NCBI GenBank assembly: GCA_038118725.1 | Contig: JAYOIK010000009.1 | Span: 15,916 to 79,915 of the forward strand | From: JADHLJ01 sp038118725 | GTDB taxonomy: Bacteria; Pseudomonadota; Alphaproteobacteria; Thalassobaculales; Thalassobaculaceae | Reading direction: 5' to 3' | DNA: 64,000 nt | Shown here: positions 1 through 8,919 of the stretch, piece by piece | Layout of the letters: each line of letters opens with the position of its first letter | Position numbering within the stretch: the stretch's first letter is position 1 | The notes under the pieces: generated by a model | What the model saw: the letters and a program-made list of their open reading frames with translations, nothing else | What the model was told of the DNA's origin: nothing | Databases searched by the model: none | Translations under genes and position numbers: made by a program

Positions 1-336
1 CGTTTCGTACAGCCCGATTTCAACGTCAATCTCGACTATGTGTTGCTCGACGAACAAGTCTCCACGACCAATTTCGGCAATCGCGAACAGGCGGACCTCA
101 GCGTTAACCTACGCCTGAACCAGTTCTGGTCCGCGTCGACGCGTCTGGTCCAGGACTTCTCGAATGATTCCAACCGCACACGCATCGCGAGCCTTGGATT
201 TCTCTATTCGGACGAGTGCTTCACGTTCGGCATCGAGTATGAACGTCGGGATCTACGCGACGCCGATATCGAACCGGAAGAACGTGTCACATTGCGCATC
301 AACTTCAAGCATCTGGGTTCGGTGGAAAGTTTCTGA
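1..336 (+). CDS. lptD: LPS-assembly protein LptD, C-terminal fragment
   Basis: The reading frame is open from the first base and ends at the TGA at 334-336, so only the last 111 residues are present. The fragment shows the alternating polar and aromatic pattern of outer-membrane beta-strands and ends in a strand finishing with Phe, the usual end of an outer-membrane barrel. LptD inserts lipopolysaccharide into the outer leaflet together with LptE. The assignment leans on context: surA, pdxA and rsmA follow directly, as they do after lptD in many proteobacteria. Another barrel protein cannot be excluded from this fragment alone. Confidence 0.8.
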   Translation, partial: RFVQPDFNVNLDYVLLDEQVSTTNFGNREQADLSVNLRLNQFWSASTRLVQDFSNDSNRTRIASLGFLYSDECFTFGIEYERRDLRDADIEPEERVTLRINFKHLGSVESF

Positions 337-516
337 TAGAGGTTGCCGCGGAATGCGCGAACGGGCTTGCGATCCGTGGGCCATGGCTCCATCTTGCCTT
401 TGAGGCTCCTTTCAAAGCTCGACACGAAAATGTTTCAAGGTTCCGGAAATCAAGGCGCTGAGGTGAATGGCTGGTATCGAAAAAACTCTACTTGGCATTG
501 GTCAATGAGGATCCCG

Positions 517-1779
517 ATGGGCCGGATTCTCGGTGCCTGCGCCATGTTACTGATCATGCTGGCGGTGAACGCGGAAGCGCGCGCGCAGAACGTTCAGCGC
601 ATCGCCGCGGTGGTCAACGACAAGATCATCTCCGTCCGCGACCTAGCCAACCGGACCCAACTCGTGGTCGCGATTTCGAAACTTCCAAACACCCCGCAAA
701 CCCACCGTCGCCTATGGCCCCAAGTCTTGCGCGCGTTAATCGATGAGCAATTGCAGATCCAAGAGGCCGAGCGACTGGGTATCGAAGTAACCGAACGCGA
801 TCTCGGTATCGGCAAGGAGTTGATGGAAAATCGATTTCGAATTCGCAAAGGCAGTTTTGATCAATTTCTAACGGCGAACCGAATCGATTCCGGATCGGCG
901 GAAAATCAAATCCGCGCGTCGGTCGCCTGGAGCAAACTGGTCAATCGACGTTTCGCAAATCTCGCGGAGGTCAGTGACGAGGAAATCGATGAGGTCGTTG
1001 AACAGTTCGAACGAAATCTAGGCAAGCCGCAATTCTTCGTCGCCGAGATCCTGCTCCCGGTCGACGACCCCTCGAATGAACGGGAAACTCGCCAAGAAGC
1101 AGATAGGCTTTTGTCGGAAATTCGCGCCGGAGGAAATTTCAACGCCATCGCCCAACAGTTTTCCGCCAGCGCCAGCGCCGCGCGCGGCGGCGAAATTGGC
1201 TGGATTTCTCCGGGACAGATTTCGAGCAAGTTGGAAGAAAGCCTCGCCAACTTGGAACCTGGCGATGTTTCGGAGCCAATACGGACGCTGCTCGGCTACC
1301 ACATCCTGAAACTCGTGAACCGCCGTGTATTGAGTGGGACCGATCCGTTGAAGGCCAAGGTCACCCTAAAACATGTGTTCTTCCCACTACCGAAGCAACC
1401 GGCGGCGGACGAAGTGCAAGCGCAAGCCAGCATCGCCGAGGCCGTCTCGGCTTCGGTGCAAAACTGTGACGACATGGATGCGCTCGCCAAGGAGGTGAAG
1501 TCGCCGGCCGGAGCGGATCTCGGAACCTTCAATGTCGGCGAACTAGCGCCCGCGATGCGGAACGCGGTTGTAAATTTGCAAGCCGGAGAGGCGAGCAAAC
1601 CCGTGCGCCTGCCGACCGGATTGTCGGTCATCATGGTGTGCGCGCGCACCGACCCTCCGAACGACATTCCCGGTCGCGATGAAATCAGCCCCCGGCTCCG
1701 CGCTCAGAAACTAGAGATCCTGGCGCGCCGCTATCTGCGCGACTTGCGCCGCGATGCGTTCATCGAGACTAGGATCTAG
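517..1779 (+). CDS. surA: Periplasmic chaperone/peptidyl-prolyl isomerase SurA
   Basis: This is a secreted parvulin-type chaperone that escorts outer-membrane proteins, including LptD, across the periplasm. The chosen ATG has GAGG six bases upstream and starts a clean signal peptide (Arg, a hydrophobic run, then Ala-Arg-Ala before the mature Gln). In-frame ATGs at 430 and 505 would put extra polar residues before it. After a SurA N-terminal domain comes a complete PpiC domain at about residues 168-269 with the GGEIGW core, then a degenerate second PpiC-like domain at about 280-400. The protein is about 420 aa, normal for the family. The following pdxA starts 5 bases after the stop, so they are likely cotranscribed. 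Confidence 0.93.
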   Translation: MGRILGACAMLLIMLAVNAEARAQNVQRIAAVVNDKIISVRDLANRTQLVVAISKLPNTPQTHRRLWPQVLRALIDEQLQIQEAERLGIEVTERDLGIGKELMENRFRIRKGSFDQFLTANRIDSGSAENQIRASVAWSKLVNRRFANLAEVSDEEIDEVVEQFERNLGKPQFFVAEILLPVDDPSNERETRQEADRLLSEIRAGGNFNAIAQQFSASASAARGGEIGWISPGQISSKLEESLANLEPGDVSEPIRTLLGYHILKLVNRRVLSGTDPLKAKVTLKHVFFPLPKQPAADEVQAQASIAEAVSASVQNCDDMDALAKEVKSPAGADLGTFNVGELAPAMRNAVVNLQAGEASKPVRLPTGLSVIMVCARTDPPNDIPGRDEISPRLRAQKLEILARRYLRDLRRDAFIETRI

Positions 1780-1784
1780 AGCAG

Positions 1785-2822
1785 GTGTCCGCCGACGCCA
1801 CGAAAGCGGCTGCATGCGGTGCGCGAAGTGACATCCCATTGGCGCTGACGCCGGGAGAACCCGCCGGTGTCGGGGCGGAGATCGCTCTTAAGGCGTGGTC
1901 GGATGAACGCACGCCGCTATTCTTCCTGATAGACGATCCGGAGCGTGTTCGCCGAATATCCCGCGATACTGGATTGCGAGTACCGGTCGCGGAGATTGAT
2001 CGCCCGGAGCAAGCGGGGCCGGCGACCGCAAAGGGATTGCCTGTACTGGGTTGCGCGGGGCTGTCTGGCGCGCGACCGGGCCAACCCGATCCTGGCACCG
2101 CGCCGGCGGTCATCAAGGCAATAGAGGACGCCGTCGCGATGGCTGTTTCCGGCGCGGCGTCCGCCGTTGTCACCAATCCGATCCAAAAGAATACTCTTCA
2201 TCAAGCCGGTTTTCGCCATCCCGGCCATACCGAGTTTCTAGCCGACCTGGCGAACGGCGCGCGTTCGGTGATGATGCTCGCCTGTTCCGAACTTCGCGTC
2301 GTACCGATTACCATCCACGAGCCACTTCGCCGCGTGCCAGACCTTCTGACCCACGAACTCATCGTGGATACCGCGCGGATAACGGAGAATGCCCTCAGGG
2401 TCGATTTCGGCTTCGAAACGCCCCGCCTCGCCTTCACGGGCTTGAACCCGCATGCGGGCGAAGGTGGCTCGATCGGCGCGGAGGACGCGGAGATCATCGC
2501 GCCGGCGATCGAGCAACTTCGGTCCGAGGGAATGCGGGTGGAGGGCCCAATGCCCGCCGACAGTATGTTCCACGTCGAATCTCGCCAGCGCTATGACGCG
2601 GCATTGTGCATGTATCACGACCAAGCATTGATACCGATCAAGACACTGGACTTCTGGGGCGGCGTCAACGTGACGATCGGACTACCTTTCGTGCGAACCT
2701 CGCCGGATCACGGTACCGCGCTGGATCTCGCCGGCACCGGCAAGGCGAGCGAGAAAAGCCTGATCGCCGCGCTTCGCATGGCCCGAGAAATCGCCCGAAA
2801 CCGTGAAGTTGCCGCTCCATGA
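1785..2822 (+). CDS. pdxA: 4-hydroxythreonine-4-phosphate dehydrogenase PdxA
   Basis: PdxA oxidises 4-phosphohydroxy-L-threonine with NAD in the DXP-dependent pathway to pyridoxal phosphate. The 345-residue protein begins with a GTG. It contains the HPGHTEF motif near residue 145 and the CMYHDQALIPIK motif near 275, which carry metal-ligand histidines of the family, plus the TSPDHGTA segment near the C-terminus. Its last four bases overlap the rsmA start (ATGA), so the two are translationally coupled. The surA-pdxA-rsmA order is a known proteobacterial arrangement. Confidence 0.95.
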   Translation: MSADATKAAACGARSDIPLALTPGEPAGVGAEIALKAWSDERTPLFFLIDDPERVRRISRDTGLRVPVAEIDRPEQAGPATAKGLPVLGCAGLSGARPGQPDPGTAPAVIKAIEDAVAMAVSGAASAVVTNPIQKNTLHQAGFRHPGHTEFLADLANGARSVMMLACSELRVVPITIHEPLRRVPDLLTHELIVDTARITENALRVDFGFETPRLAFTGLNPHAGEGGSIGAEDAEIIAPAIEQLRSEGMRVEGPMPADSMFHVESRQRYDAALCMYHDQALIPIKTLDFWGGVNVTIGLPFVRTSPDHGTALDLAGTGKASEKSLIAALRMAREIARNREVAAP

Positions 2823-3667
2823 CGACCGATAGCGTCGAGCAAAGGGTCCTCGCCCTACCGCCGCTGCGCCAGGTCATCGCCGAAAGCCGACTTTCGGCGC
2901 GTAAGGCCTTGGCGCAAAATTTCCTTCTCGATCTCAACCTGACCCGAAAGATCGCGCGAACCGCCGGCGCGATCCGCGAGGGAACGACGATCGAAATCGG
3001 CCCCGGCCCGGGAGGCCTGACCCGCGCGCTGCTCATCGAGGGCGCGCGGCATGTGATTGCCGTCGAACGGGACGCTCGCGCGATCGGAGCCCTGGAGGAC
3101 TTGCGCGCGATCGCCGAGGGCCGATTGAAGGTAATCGAGGGCGACGCGTTGAAACTGGACGTGCCGTCCTTGGGCGAGACCCCGCGTCGTCTGGTCGCGA
3201 ACCTGCCCTATAATATCGCGACGCGCCTGATCATTGACTGGTTGCGACATCGCCACGCCTTCGAAAGCATCACCGTCATGGTTCAGAAGGAGGTGGCGCT
3301 TCGGCTTTGCGCCCGGGCTGGTGACGCGGATTACGGACGATTGTCGATCATCACCGGGTGGTTGGCCAACGCGACCATCGCCTTCGAGGTTCCAGCCAGC
3401 GCCTTTACCCCGCCGCCAAAGGTTACCTCCGCCCTGGTGAAGATCACGCCGCGCGCCGAACCTTTGTATCCCGCGGATCGCCCGGTCTTGGAGCAAGTCA
3501 CCGCCGCGGCCTTCGGCCAGAGACGCAAGATGCTTCGAGCAAGCCTGAAGGGACTCGGTGGGGAGGCATTGCTTCGGGCCGCCGATATCGACCCGACGGC
3601 GCGCCCCGAAACTCTCGATATCGAGGCCTTTTGCCGCCTATCCCGGGTCTATGCCGAGCGCGGATGA
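2819..3667 (+). CDS. rsmA: 16S rRNA dimethyladenosine transferase RsmA (KsgA)
   Basis: RsmA dimethylates two adjacent adenines in the 3' hairpin of 16S rRNA during small-subunit maturation. The SAM-binding motif I (IGPGPGGLTRALL) lies near residue 60, and the adenine-methylase motif NLPYNI near residue 128. The length of 282 aa is typical. The start overlaps the pdxA stop by four bases. The gene ends at 3667, immediately beside the convergent gmk stop, with no room for a separate terminator. Confidence 0.96.
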   Translation: MTTDSVEQRVLALPPLRQVIAESRLSARKALAQNFLLDLNLTRKIARTAGAIREGTTIEIGPGPGGLTRALLIEGARHVIAVERDARAIGALEDLRAIAEGRLKVIEGDALKLDVPSLGETPRRLVANLPYNIATRLIIDWLRHRHAFESITVMVQKEVALRLCARAGDADYGRLSIITGWLANATIAFEVPASAFTPPPKVTSALVKITPRAEPLYPADRPVLEQVTAAAFGQRRKMLRASLKGLGGEALLRAADIDPTARPETLDIEAFCRLSRVYAERG

Positions 3668-4306
3668 CTACTGCTTTTCCCTCAATCTCTTGACGAAATC
3701 CGTCAACCCGACCTGGCGCTCCCGGCGCAACCGCTCGGATGTCAAGATCGAACGGACCTTTTCAACGCTTTCGTCGAGATTATCGTTCACGATGATGTAG
3801 TCGTACTCGGGATAATGGCTGATCTCGTCCATGGTCCTAGCCATGCGACTGGCAACCACATGTTCCGGATCCTGGTTCCGAGCGCGAAGGCGCCGCTCCA
3901 ACTCGGCGGTGGACGGGGGCAGGATGAACACCTGAACGAGGTCGCTCCGGGCGCTCTCCGCAAGTTGCTGGGTGCCTTGCCAGTCAATATCGAAAAGGAT
4001 GTCCTGACCGCGCCGCAGAGCCGCTTCGATCGGCTCTCTAGGCGAGCCGTAGTAGTGATCGAAAACCTTCGCGTGCTCCAGCAACTCATCCGCGTCGATC
4101 ATCTCTCGGAACTTGCCAGGGTCGACGAAGAAGTAGTCGATGCCATGGGATTCCCCCGGACGGCGAGGACGCGTCGTGGCGGAAACCGACATCTCCAATC
4201 CCTTGTCGGCTTTAAGCAGTCGGCGCGAGATACTGGTCTTACCCGCGCCCGACGGCGAGGACAGCACCAACATCAAACCGCGCCGATGGATATCGATTTC
4301 CCCCAC
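3668..4306 (-). CDS. gmk: Guanylate kinase
   Basis: Gmk phosphorylates GMP to GDP with ATP. The P-loop SSPSGAGKTS sits near the N-terminus, followed by the STTRPRRPGE-type GMP-binding region (here SATTRPRRPGESHG) and the DIDWQG motif. I prefer the GTG at 4306 because AGGGG lies six bases upstream of it. A TTG at 4312 would add two residues but abuts the same G-run. The gene lies three to nine bases downstream of yicC on the same strand, the common yicC-gmk pair. The product is about 212 aa. Confidence 0.95.
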   Translation of the reverse strand: MGEIDIHRRGLMLVLSSPSGAGKTSISRRLLKADKGLEMSVSATTRPRRPGESHGIDYFFVDPGKFREMIDADELLEHAKVFDHYYGSPREPIEAALRRGQDILFDIDWQGTQQLAESARSDLVQVFILPPSTAELERRLRARNQDPEHVVASRMARTMDEISHYPEYDYIIVNDNLDESVEKVRSILTSERLRRERQVGLTDFVKRLREKQ

Positions 4307-4315
4307 CTTCAACCC

Positions 4316-5230
4316 CTATTCGACATTTTGAACTTGTTCGCGGAATTGCTCGATCACGGTCTTCAATTCCAAGCCGATCGCGGTTAAGGCGAGATCCGCC
4401 GATTTGGAACAGATCGTATTCGCCTCCCGGTTCAGCTCCTGACATAGGAAGTCCAAACGGCGACCCACGGGAGCGCTCGACGCCAACAGATCTCGGCATG
4501 CCTCGATATGAGACGCCAACCGCTCGATCTCCTCTCGGACGTCGGCCTTTGTGGCGATCAGCACCAGTTCCTGGGCCAAGCGGTCCTCGGCGACCGGCGG
4601 CGAGGCGTTCAACAACTCCTTCAGTTGTTCCGAGAGCCGCGAGCGCAACACATCCACTTGCGCGACCGCGCGTTCGCGGGATTTCGCGAGAAGCATCTCT
4701 AGAGACGACAGCTGGTCTTCCAGAACCGCATGCAAGCGGCGGCCTTCCTCGGCGCGCATGGCAACCAACTGTTCGATCGCGGCCGACAGCCCACGCATCG
4801 CGGTGGTGTCCAGAGCTGCCCGCTCATCGCTGTCCAACGTCTCCGCCTCGCCGTCTTCGACCATGCCTCGGATGGTCAAAAGAACGTCTAGACGAGGAGG
4901 TGACGGGAACACCGTCCCCTCGGCTTCCAATTCCTCCTGGAGCCGCATGACGTTACTGAGCAGTTCACGGTTAATTCCCGGTGTCGACCGGGCTTCTCGG
5001 CACTGCATGGAGAGCTGCGCCGAAACCGACCCTCTGGCGAGACGCGCGCCCAACATCTTGCGCGCTTGGGTATCCAGTGCCTCGGAACCGCTCGGGACCC
5101 GGCACCGAATGTCCAACCCCTTGGCGTTGACGGACTTTAACTCCCAGCCCCAGGACCATGTCTGCCCCAAACGATCGACGATGAAGGCCTCATCGACGCG
5201 CGCGTATCCGGTCATGCTGAGAACGGTCAC
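4316..5230 (-). CDS. yicC: YicC/YloC family endoribonuclease
   Basis: This protein belongs to the YicC family, members of which have RNase activity and affect stationary-phase physiology and small-RNA turnover. The N-terminal SMTGYAR motif and the C-terminal DUF1732 block (REEIERLASHIEACRDLL, then GRRLDFLCQELNREANT) are both complete. The length of 304 aa is standard. Translation probably starts at the GTG at 5230, since the family begins with a few residues before MTG; an ATG at 5215 is the alternative. It heads a probable two-gene operon with gmk. Confidence 0.93.
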   Translation of the reverse strand: MTVLSMTGYARVDEAFIVDRLGQTWSWGWELKSVNAKGLDIRCRVPSGSEALDTQARKMLGARLARGSVSAQLSMQCREARSTPGINRELLSNVMRLQEELEAEGTVFPSPPRLDVLLTIRGMVEDGEAETLDSDERAALDTTAMRGLSAAIEQLVAMRAEEGRRLHAVLEDQLSSLEMLLAKSRERAVAQVDVLRSRLSEQLKELLNASPPVAEDRLAQELVLIATKADVREEIERLASHIEACRDLLASSAPVGRRLDFLCQELNREANTICSKSADLALTAIGLELKTVIEQFREQVQNVE

Positions 5231-5310
5231 TGAAAACCAACATTTTGAATGGTGGAACGAGTAGGCTCACTATATCTGGTGTATTGATCGTCAACAACCC
5301 GGAGGACGCG

Positions 5311-6117
5311 TTGCAAGATCCAATATCGATATTGATCACCGGCGCGTCGAGCGGGATAGGCGCCGCGCTCGCCGAGGCCTACGCGGCTTCCGACGTCACC
5401 CTGTTTCTGGGCGGGCGAGACGAGGCAAGGCTGTTCGAAGTCGGCGCGATCTGCCGCGCGCGTGGTGCCACCGTCCGTGAAAAATCCGTCGACGTGACCG
5501 ACGCCGCATCAATGGCCGCCTGGATCGCCGACTGCGACGCCGAGGTCCCTCTTGACCTGGTCATCGCCAATGCCGGCATCTCGATGGGAACGGGCCCGGT
5601 TCAATCCTCGGAATTCGGCGCGCGGACCCGCACGCTATTCGCCGTGAATGTCGATGGAACGCTAAACACGATCCTGCCGGTCTTGCCGCTGATGCGATCT
5701 CGTGGTCGAGGCCAAATCGCGTTGATGAGTTCCATGGCCGGTTTTCGAGGCCTGGCCGGCGCCTCTGCCTATTGCGCGACCAAGGCGGCGACACGGGTTC
5801 TTGGCGAAGGTTTGCGGAGCACCCTGGCCGGTTCTGGGGTGGATATATCGGTTATCTGCCCCGGATATGTGCGCACTCCCATGACCGACGTGAACACTTT
5901 TCCGATGCCGTTCCTGATGTCCGTGGAAAAGGCGGCGCGTATCATCCAAAAAGGGCTGGCGAAGAATTGTTCACGCATTGCTTTCCCGTGGCGCATGTAC
6001 GCGGTTCTTTGGACATTCCAACTTCTTCCGGTCCGATTGACGGACGCAATCGTCGCGCGTTTGCCTAGAAAGGATGCCGACACGAGCCCCAACACGCTCT
6101 CCCCGCCATCACCTTGA
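5311..6117 (+). CDS. Short-chain dehydrogenase/reductase (SDR)
   Basis: This is a classical SDR of about 268 aa. It has the TGASSGIGAALAEA dinucleotide-binding motif near residue 10, NAG near 88, and a Ser...YxxxK triad (MSSMAG, then AYCATKA). I place the start at the TTG at 5311 because GGAGG lies five bases upstream and the Rossmann strand begins seven codons later; an upstream TTG at 5245 has no such site. The substrate is not predictable. The gene sits alone between yicC (divergent) and mltG (convergent, overlapping by nine bases). Confidence 0.85.
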   Translation: MQDPISILITGASSGIGAALAEAYAASDVTLFLGGRDEARLFEVGAICRARGATVREKSVDVTDAASMAAWIADCDAEVPLDLVIANAGISMGTGPVQSSEFGARTRTLFAVNVDGTLNTILPVLPLMRSRGRGQIALMSSMAGFRGLAGASAYCATKAATRVLGEGLRSTLAGSGVDISVICPGYVRTPMTDVNTFPMPFLMSVEKAARIIQKGLAKNCSRIAFPWRMYAVLWTFQLLPVRLTDAIVARLPRKDADTSPNTLSPPSP

Positions 6118-7086
6118 CTGATTCCGCTTGAAGCGCCGCCACTTCGCGACATTGCGGTTATGTTCCTTCAAGGTTTTAGCGAAGGCATGACCACCGGTTC
6201 CGTCGGCCACGAAATAGAGAAAATCTGTCTTCGTCGGATTGAGCGCGGCCCGGATCGAGGACGCTCCGGGATTGCATATCGGCCCCGCCGGCAATCCCTT
6301 GATGATATAGGTGTTGTAGGGGTGTTGCGCGCCCAGATCCGCGCGGGTCAGCGCTCGTCCCAATCCTTGCGGCGCGATTCCATAGGCCACCGTCGGGTCG
6401 GACTGCAAACGCATGCCACGCCTCAATCGGTTTATGAAAACACCCGCGATGATACCGCGCTCCTCGTCAATACCCGTTTCCCGTTCGATCACGGACGCCA
6501 GGATCAGCGCGTCCCGCGCGGTCTTGAGGGGGAGGTTCGGCGCGCGCGTGAGCCAAAGCTCCGCCAGTAACTCGGACATACCATCCGTCATGCGGGCTAG
6601 AAGCGCGTCCCGTTCATCGCCATAGGAATAGTGATAGGTCTCCGGAAGCAGCGAGCCTTCCTCCGGCAACGTTGAGATCTCTCCCATGAGGCCTTCGCTC
6701 GCGCGCAATTTTTCCAAGACCATCGACACGCTCAACCCTTCCGGCAATGTCAGCCGCCGGATCTCCGTCTTTCCACTCTTCAGGATCGCCATGACATCGC
6801 GAGGACTGGCCCCCGAGGGGAACCGATACTCCCCCGCCTTCAGATTTCGAGCCTCGCCGGAAAACTTCGCGCCCAGCGCGAAGACCTCGGCATGCTGGAT
6901 CACGCCGTTCGAGACCAATGTGTTGGAAATCCGTTCCAAACCGGAACCGGTGGGTATGACAACGACCCTCGGGCTCGTTAGAGGGCCGGGCCGAGTAAAC
7001 TCCGCGTATCCCCAAACCGCCGCGCCGACGACCGTGATCACCGCCGCGAGGGCCAAATACGCTACAACGAGGAGCAAGCGCCCCAT
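6109..7086 (-). CDS. mltG: Endolytic murein transglycosylase MltG
   Basis: MltG is an inner-membrane lytic transglycosylase that cleaves nascent peptidoglycan and so sets glycan chain length. One N-terminal transmembrane helix follows the start at 7086, then a LysM-like subdomain and the YceG catalytic domain. The catalytic region ASVIERETGIDEE followed by IAGVFINRLRRGMRLQSDP carries the expected glutamate and the LQSDPT motif. The length is about 325 aa. The start lies seven bases after the fabF stop, so it closes the fatty-acid synthesis operon. Its 3' end overlaps the convergent SDR gene by nine bases. Confidence 0.94.
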   Translation of the reverse strand: MGRLLLVVAYLALAAVITVVGAAVWGYAEFTRPGPLTSPRVVVIPTGSGLERISNTLVSNGVIQHAEVFALGAKFSGEARNLKAGEYRFPSGASPRDVMAILKSGKTEIRRLTLPEGLSVSMVLEKLRASEGLMGEISTLPEEGSLLPETYHYSYGDERDALLARMTDGMSELLAELWLTRAPNLPLKTARDALILASVIERETGIDEERGIIAGVFINRLRRGMRLQSDPTVAYGIAPQGLGRALTRADLGAQHPYNTYIIKGLPAGPICNPGASSIRAALNPTKTDFLYFVADGTGGHAFAKTLKEHNRNVAKWRRFKRNQSR

Positions 7087-7093
7087 TAGGGCA

Positions 7094-8359
7094 TCACTCG
7101 GGGCGAACGAAAACCAAGGAAGCGTTGGTTCCGCCAAACCCGAAGGAATTGGAAAGGACGGCGTTAATGTTTCGCTGCTTAGCCTGGTGAGGAACCAAGT
7201 CAACGCCCTCGCATCCCTCCGATGGGTTGTCAAGGTTCAGGGTCGGCGGGGCGACACCGTCACGCATGGCTAGGATGGAGAAAATCGCTTCAACACTTCC
7301 GGCCGCGCCGAGAAGGTGACCGATCGCCGATTTCGTCGACGACATGGACATCGTATCCAAGGCGGCGCCAAACAGCCGACGAACCGCACCGAGCTCGATC
7401 ATGTCGCCGAGTGGCGTCGAGGTTCCATGGGCGTTTACATAGTCGATCTGCTCCGGGTTCAACCCAGCCCGGCGCAAGGCGTTGCCCATGGCCCGAAACG
7501 CGCCGTCACCATCATCCGCCGGCGCGGTGATATGGTGCGCGTCGCCGGACATGCCATAGCCGACGATCTCGGCGAGGATCTTCGCCCCTCGCTTTTTCGC
7601 GTGCTCGTATTCCTCGACGACGACGACGCCCGAGCCCTCGCCCATGACGAAGCCGTCCCGGTCTCGATCCCATGGTCTGGAAGCGGTTTCCGGTGAGTCG
7701 TTAAACGAGGTGGAGAGCGCCCGAGCGGCCGCGAAGCCACCAAACCCCAAACGATTGACCGCCGCCTCGGCTCCCCCGGCGATCATGACATCCGCGTCGT
7801 CGAGCATCACAAGACGAGCGGCGTCGCCAATGGCATGCGCGCCGGTCGAGCACGCCGTCACGACGGAATGGTTCGGCCCCTTGAAGCCAAACCGGATCGA
7901 CACTTGCCCCGAGATCAGATTGATCAAGGCCGCGGGGATGAAGAACGGCGAAATCCGCCGCGGACCGTTCTCGTGCAACTTAACGCTGTGGTCATAGATT
8001 TGCTGGAGCCCGCCAATGCCGGATCCGATCATTACGCCGGTCCGATTGCGTTCCTCATCGGTTTGCGGAACCCATCCGGAATCTTCCACCGCCTGCGCCG
8101 CCGCCGTCATGCCGAGCAAGATGAAGCGATCGATCTTGCGCTGTTCCTTCGGCTCGACCCAATCCTCGGCCGTGAACAGCCCCTCGCTCGTTGGCCCATT
8201 CGGCACCACGCCGGCGATCTTGGCCGGCAAATCGGAAACATCGAATTCCTCGATGGCGCGAATACCCGAACGACCGCCGAGCAAACGCTCCCAGTTTTCC
8301 TCAATTCCAATACCAAGCGGGGTAACGAGGCCCATCCCCGTGATGACAGCACGTCTCAT
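7094..8359 (-). CDS. fabF: 3-oxoacyl-[ACP] synthase II FabF
   Basis: FabF condenses malonyl-ACP with acyl-ACP in fatty-acid elongation. The catalytic triad is visible: the Cys in VTACSTGAHAIG, the His in NAHGTSTPLGD and the His in KSAIGHLLGAAGS. The length of 421 aa is normal for FabF. The ATG at 8359 is preferred over the preceding in-frame TTG. It lies downstream of acpP in the standard acpP-fabF order and upstream of mltG. Confidence 0.97.
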   Translation of the reverse strand: MRRAVITGMGLVTPLGIGIEENWERLLGGRSGIRAIEEFDVSDLPAKIAGVVPNGPTSEGLFTAEDWVEPKEQRKIDRFILLGMTAAAQAVEDSGWVPQTDEERNRTGVMIGSGIGGLQQIYDHSVKLHENGPRRISPFFIPAALINLISGQVSIRFGFKGPNHSVVTACSTGAHAIGDAARLVMLDDADVMIAGGAEAAVNRLGFGGFAAARALSTSFNDSPETASRPWDRDRDGFVMGEGSGVVVVEEYEHAKKRGAKILAEIVGYGMSGDAHHITAPADDGDGAFRAMGNALRRAGLNPEQIDYVNAHGTSTPLGDMIELGAVRRLFGAALDTMSMSSTKSAIGHLLGAAGSVEAIFSILAMRDGVAPPTLNLDNPSEGCEGVDLVPHQAKQRNINAVLSNSFGFGGTNASLVFVRPE

Positions 8360-8442
8360 CAAGGTTCACCAAGATTGAAAACGACATTCATGGAAGCGGT
8401 CCCCGCCTTGACGAGCGCGAGGCGGGGTATGTTCTAGCGAAC

Positions 8443-8676
8443 TTATCCCGCGCTTTCGATGAAGGAAATCGCGTCCTTCACGGTCACGATCTTCTCGGCG
8501 GCGTCATCGGGAATTTCACAACCGAACTCTTCCTCGAACGCCATCACGAGTTCGACGGTGTCCAAGCTATCCGCGCCGAGATCGTCAATGAAGCTGGCGG
8601 TTTCGGTGACCTTGGCGGCATCAACGCCCAGATGCTCACACACAATGGCTTTAACTTTATCGGCGACTTCGCTCAT
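8443..8676 (-). CDS. acpP: Acyl carrier protein
   Basis: This is a 77-residue acidic carrier protein with the LGADSLDTVELVMA motif. Ser37 is the expected attachment site for 4'-phosphopantetheine. It carries the growing acyl chains for the fabD, fabG and fabF products encoded around it. A 243-base gap separates it from fabG, so it may have its own promoter, as is common for this highly expressed gene. Confidence 0.97.
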   Translation of the reverse strand: MSEVADKVKAIVCEHLGVDAAKVTETASFIDDLGADSLDTVELVMAFEEEFGCEIPDDAAEKIVTVKDAISFIESAG

Positions 8677-8919
8677 GGTGGTTTTCCCTGACTTTCGAAT
8701 TTGGTTTGCTCTGGCGTGTTGCCTCTAACCGAGGTCGACCCGCTTGACCTTACACACTGTTATCTCGCCGCACGTCGCCCGTTCCCGACATCGTACCGCG
8801 TCTTGGGGGCGGGCGAATAGCACACTTTATCCTGATTCGCCAGTGTCGCCCATAGCCGTTCTCGTCAACCCGCGCCGCCGGTGTCCACGCGAGGATGTCG
8901 CGGGCCGGATACATTCGGA
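8677..8919. other. acpP-fabG intergenic region
   Basis: This 243-base gap on the minus-strand operon contains no convincing gene. It includes an inverted repeat at 8812-8841 (GGCGAAT and ATTCGCC around a 16-base loop) that could be an attenuator or a weak terminator after fabG, but no T-run follows it. I could not identify a canonical promoter for acpP by eye. Confidence 0.4.
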
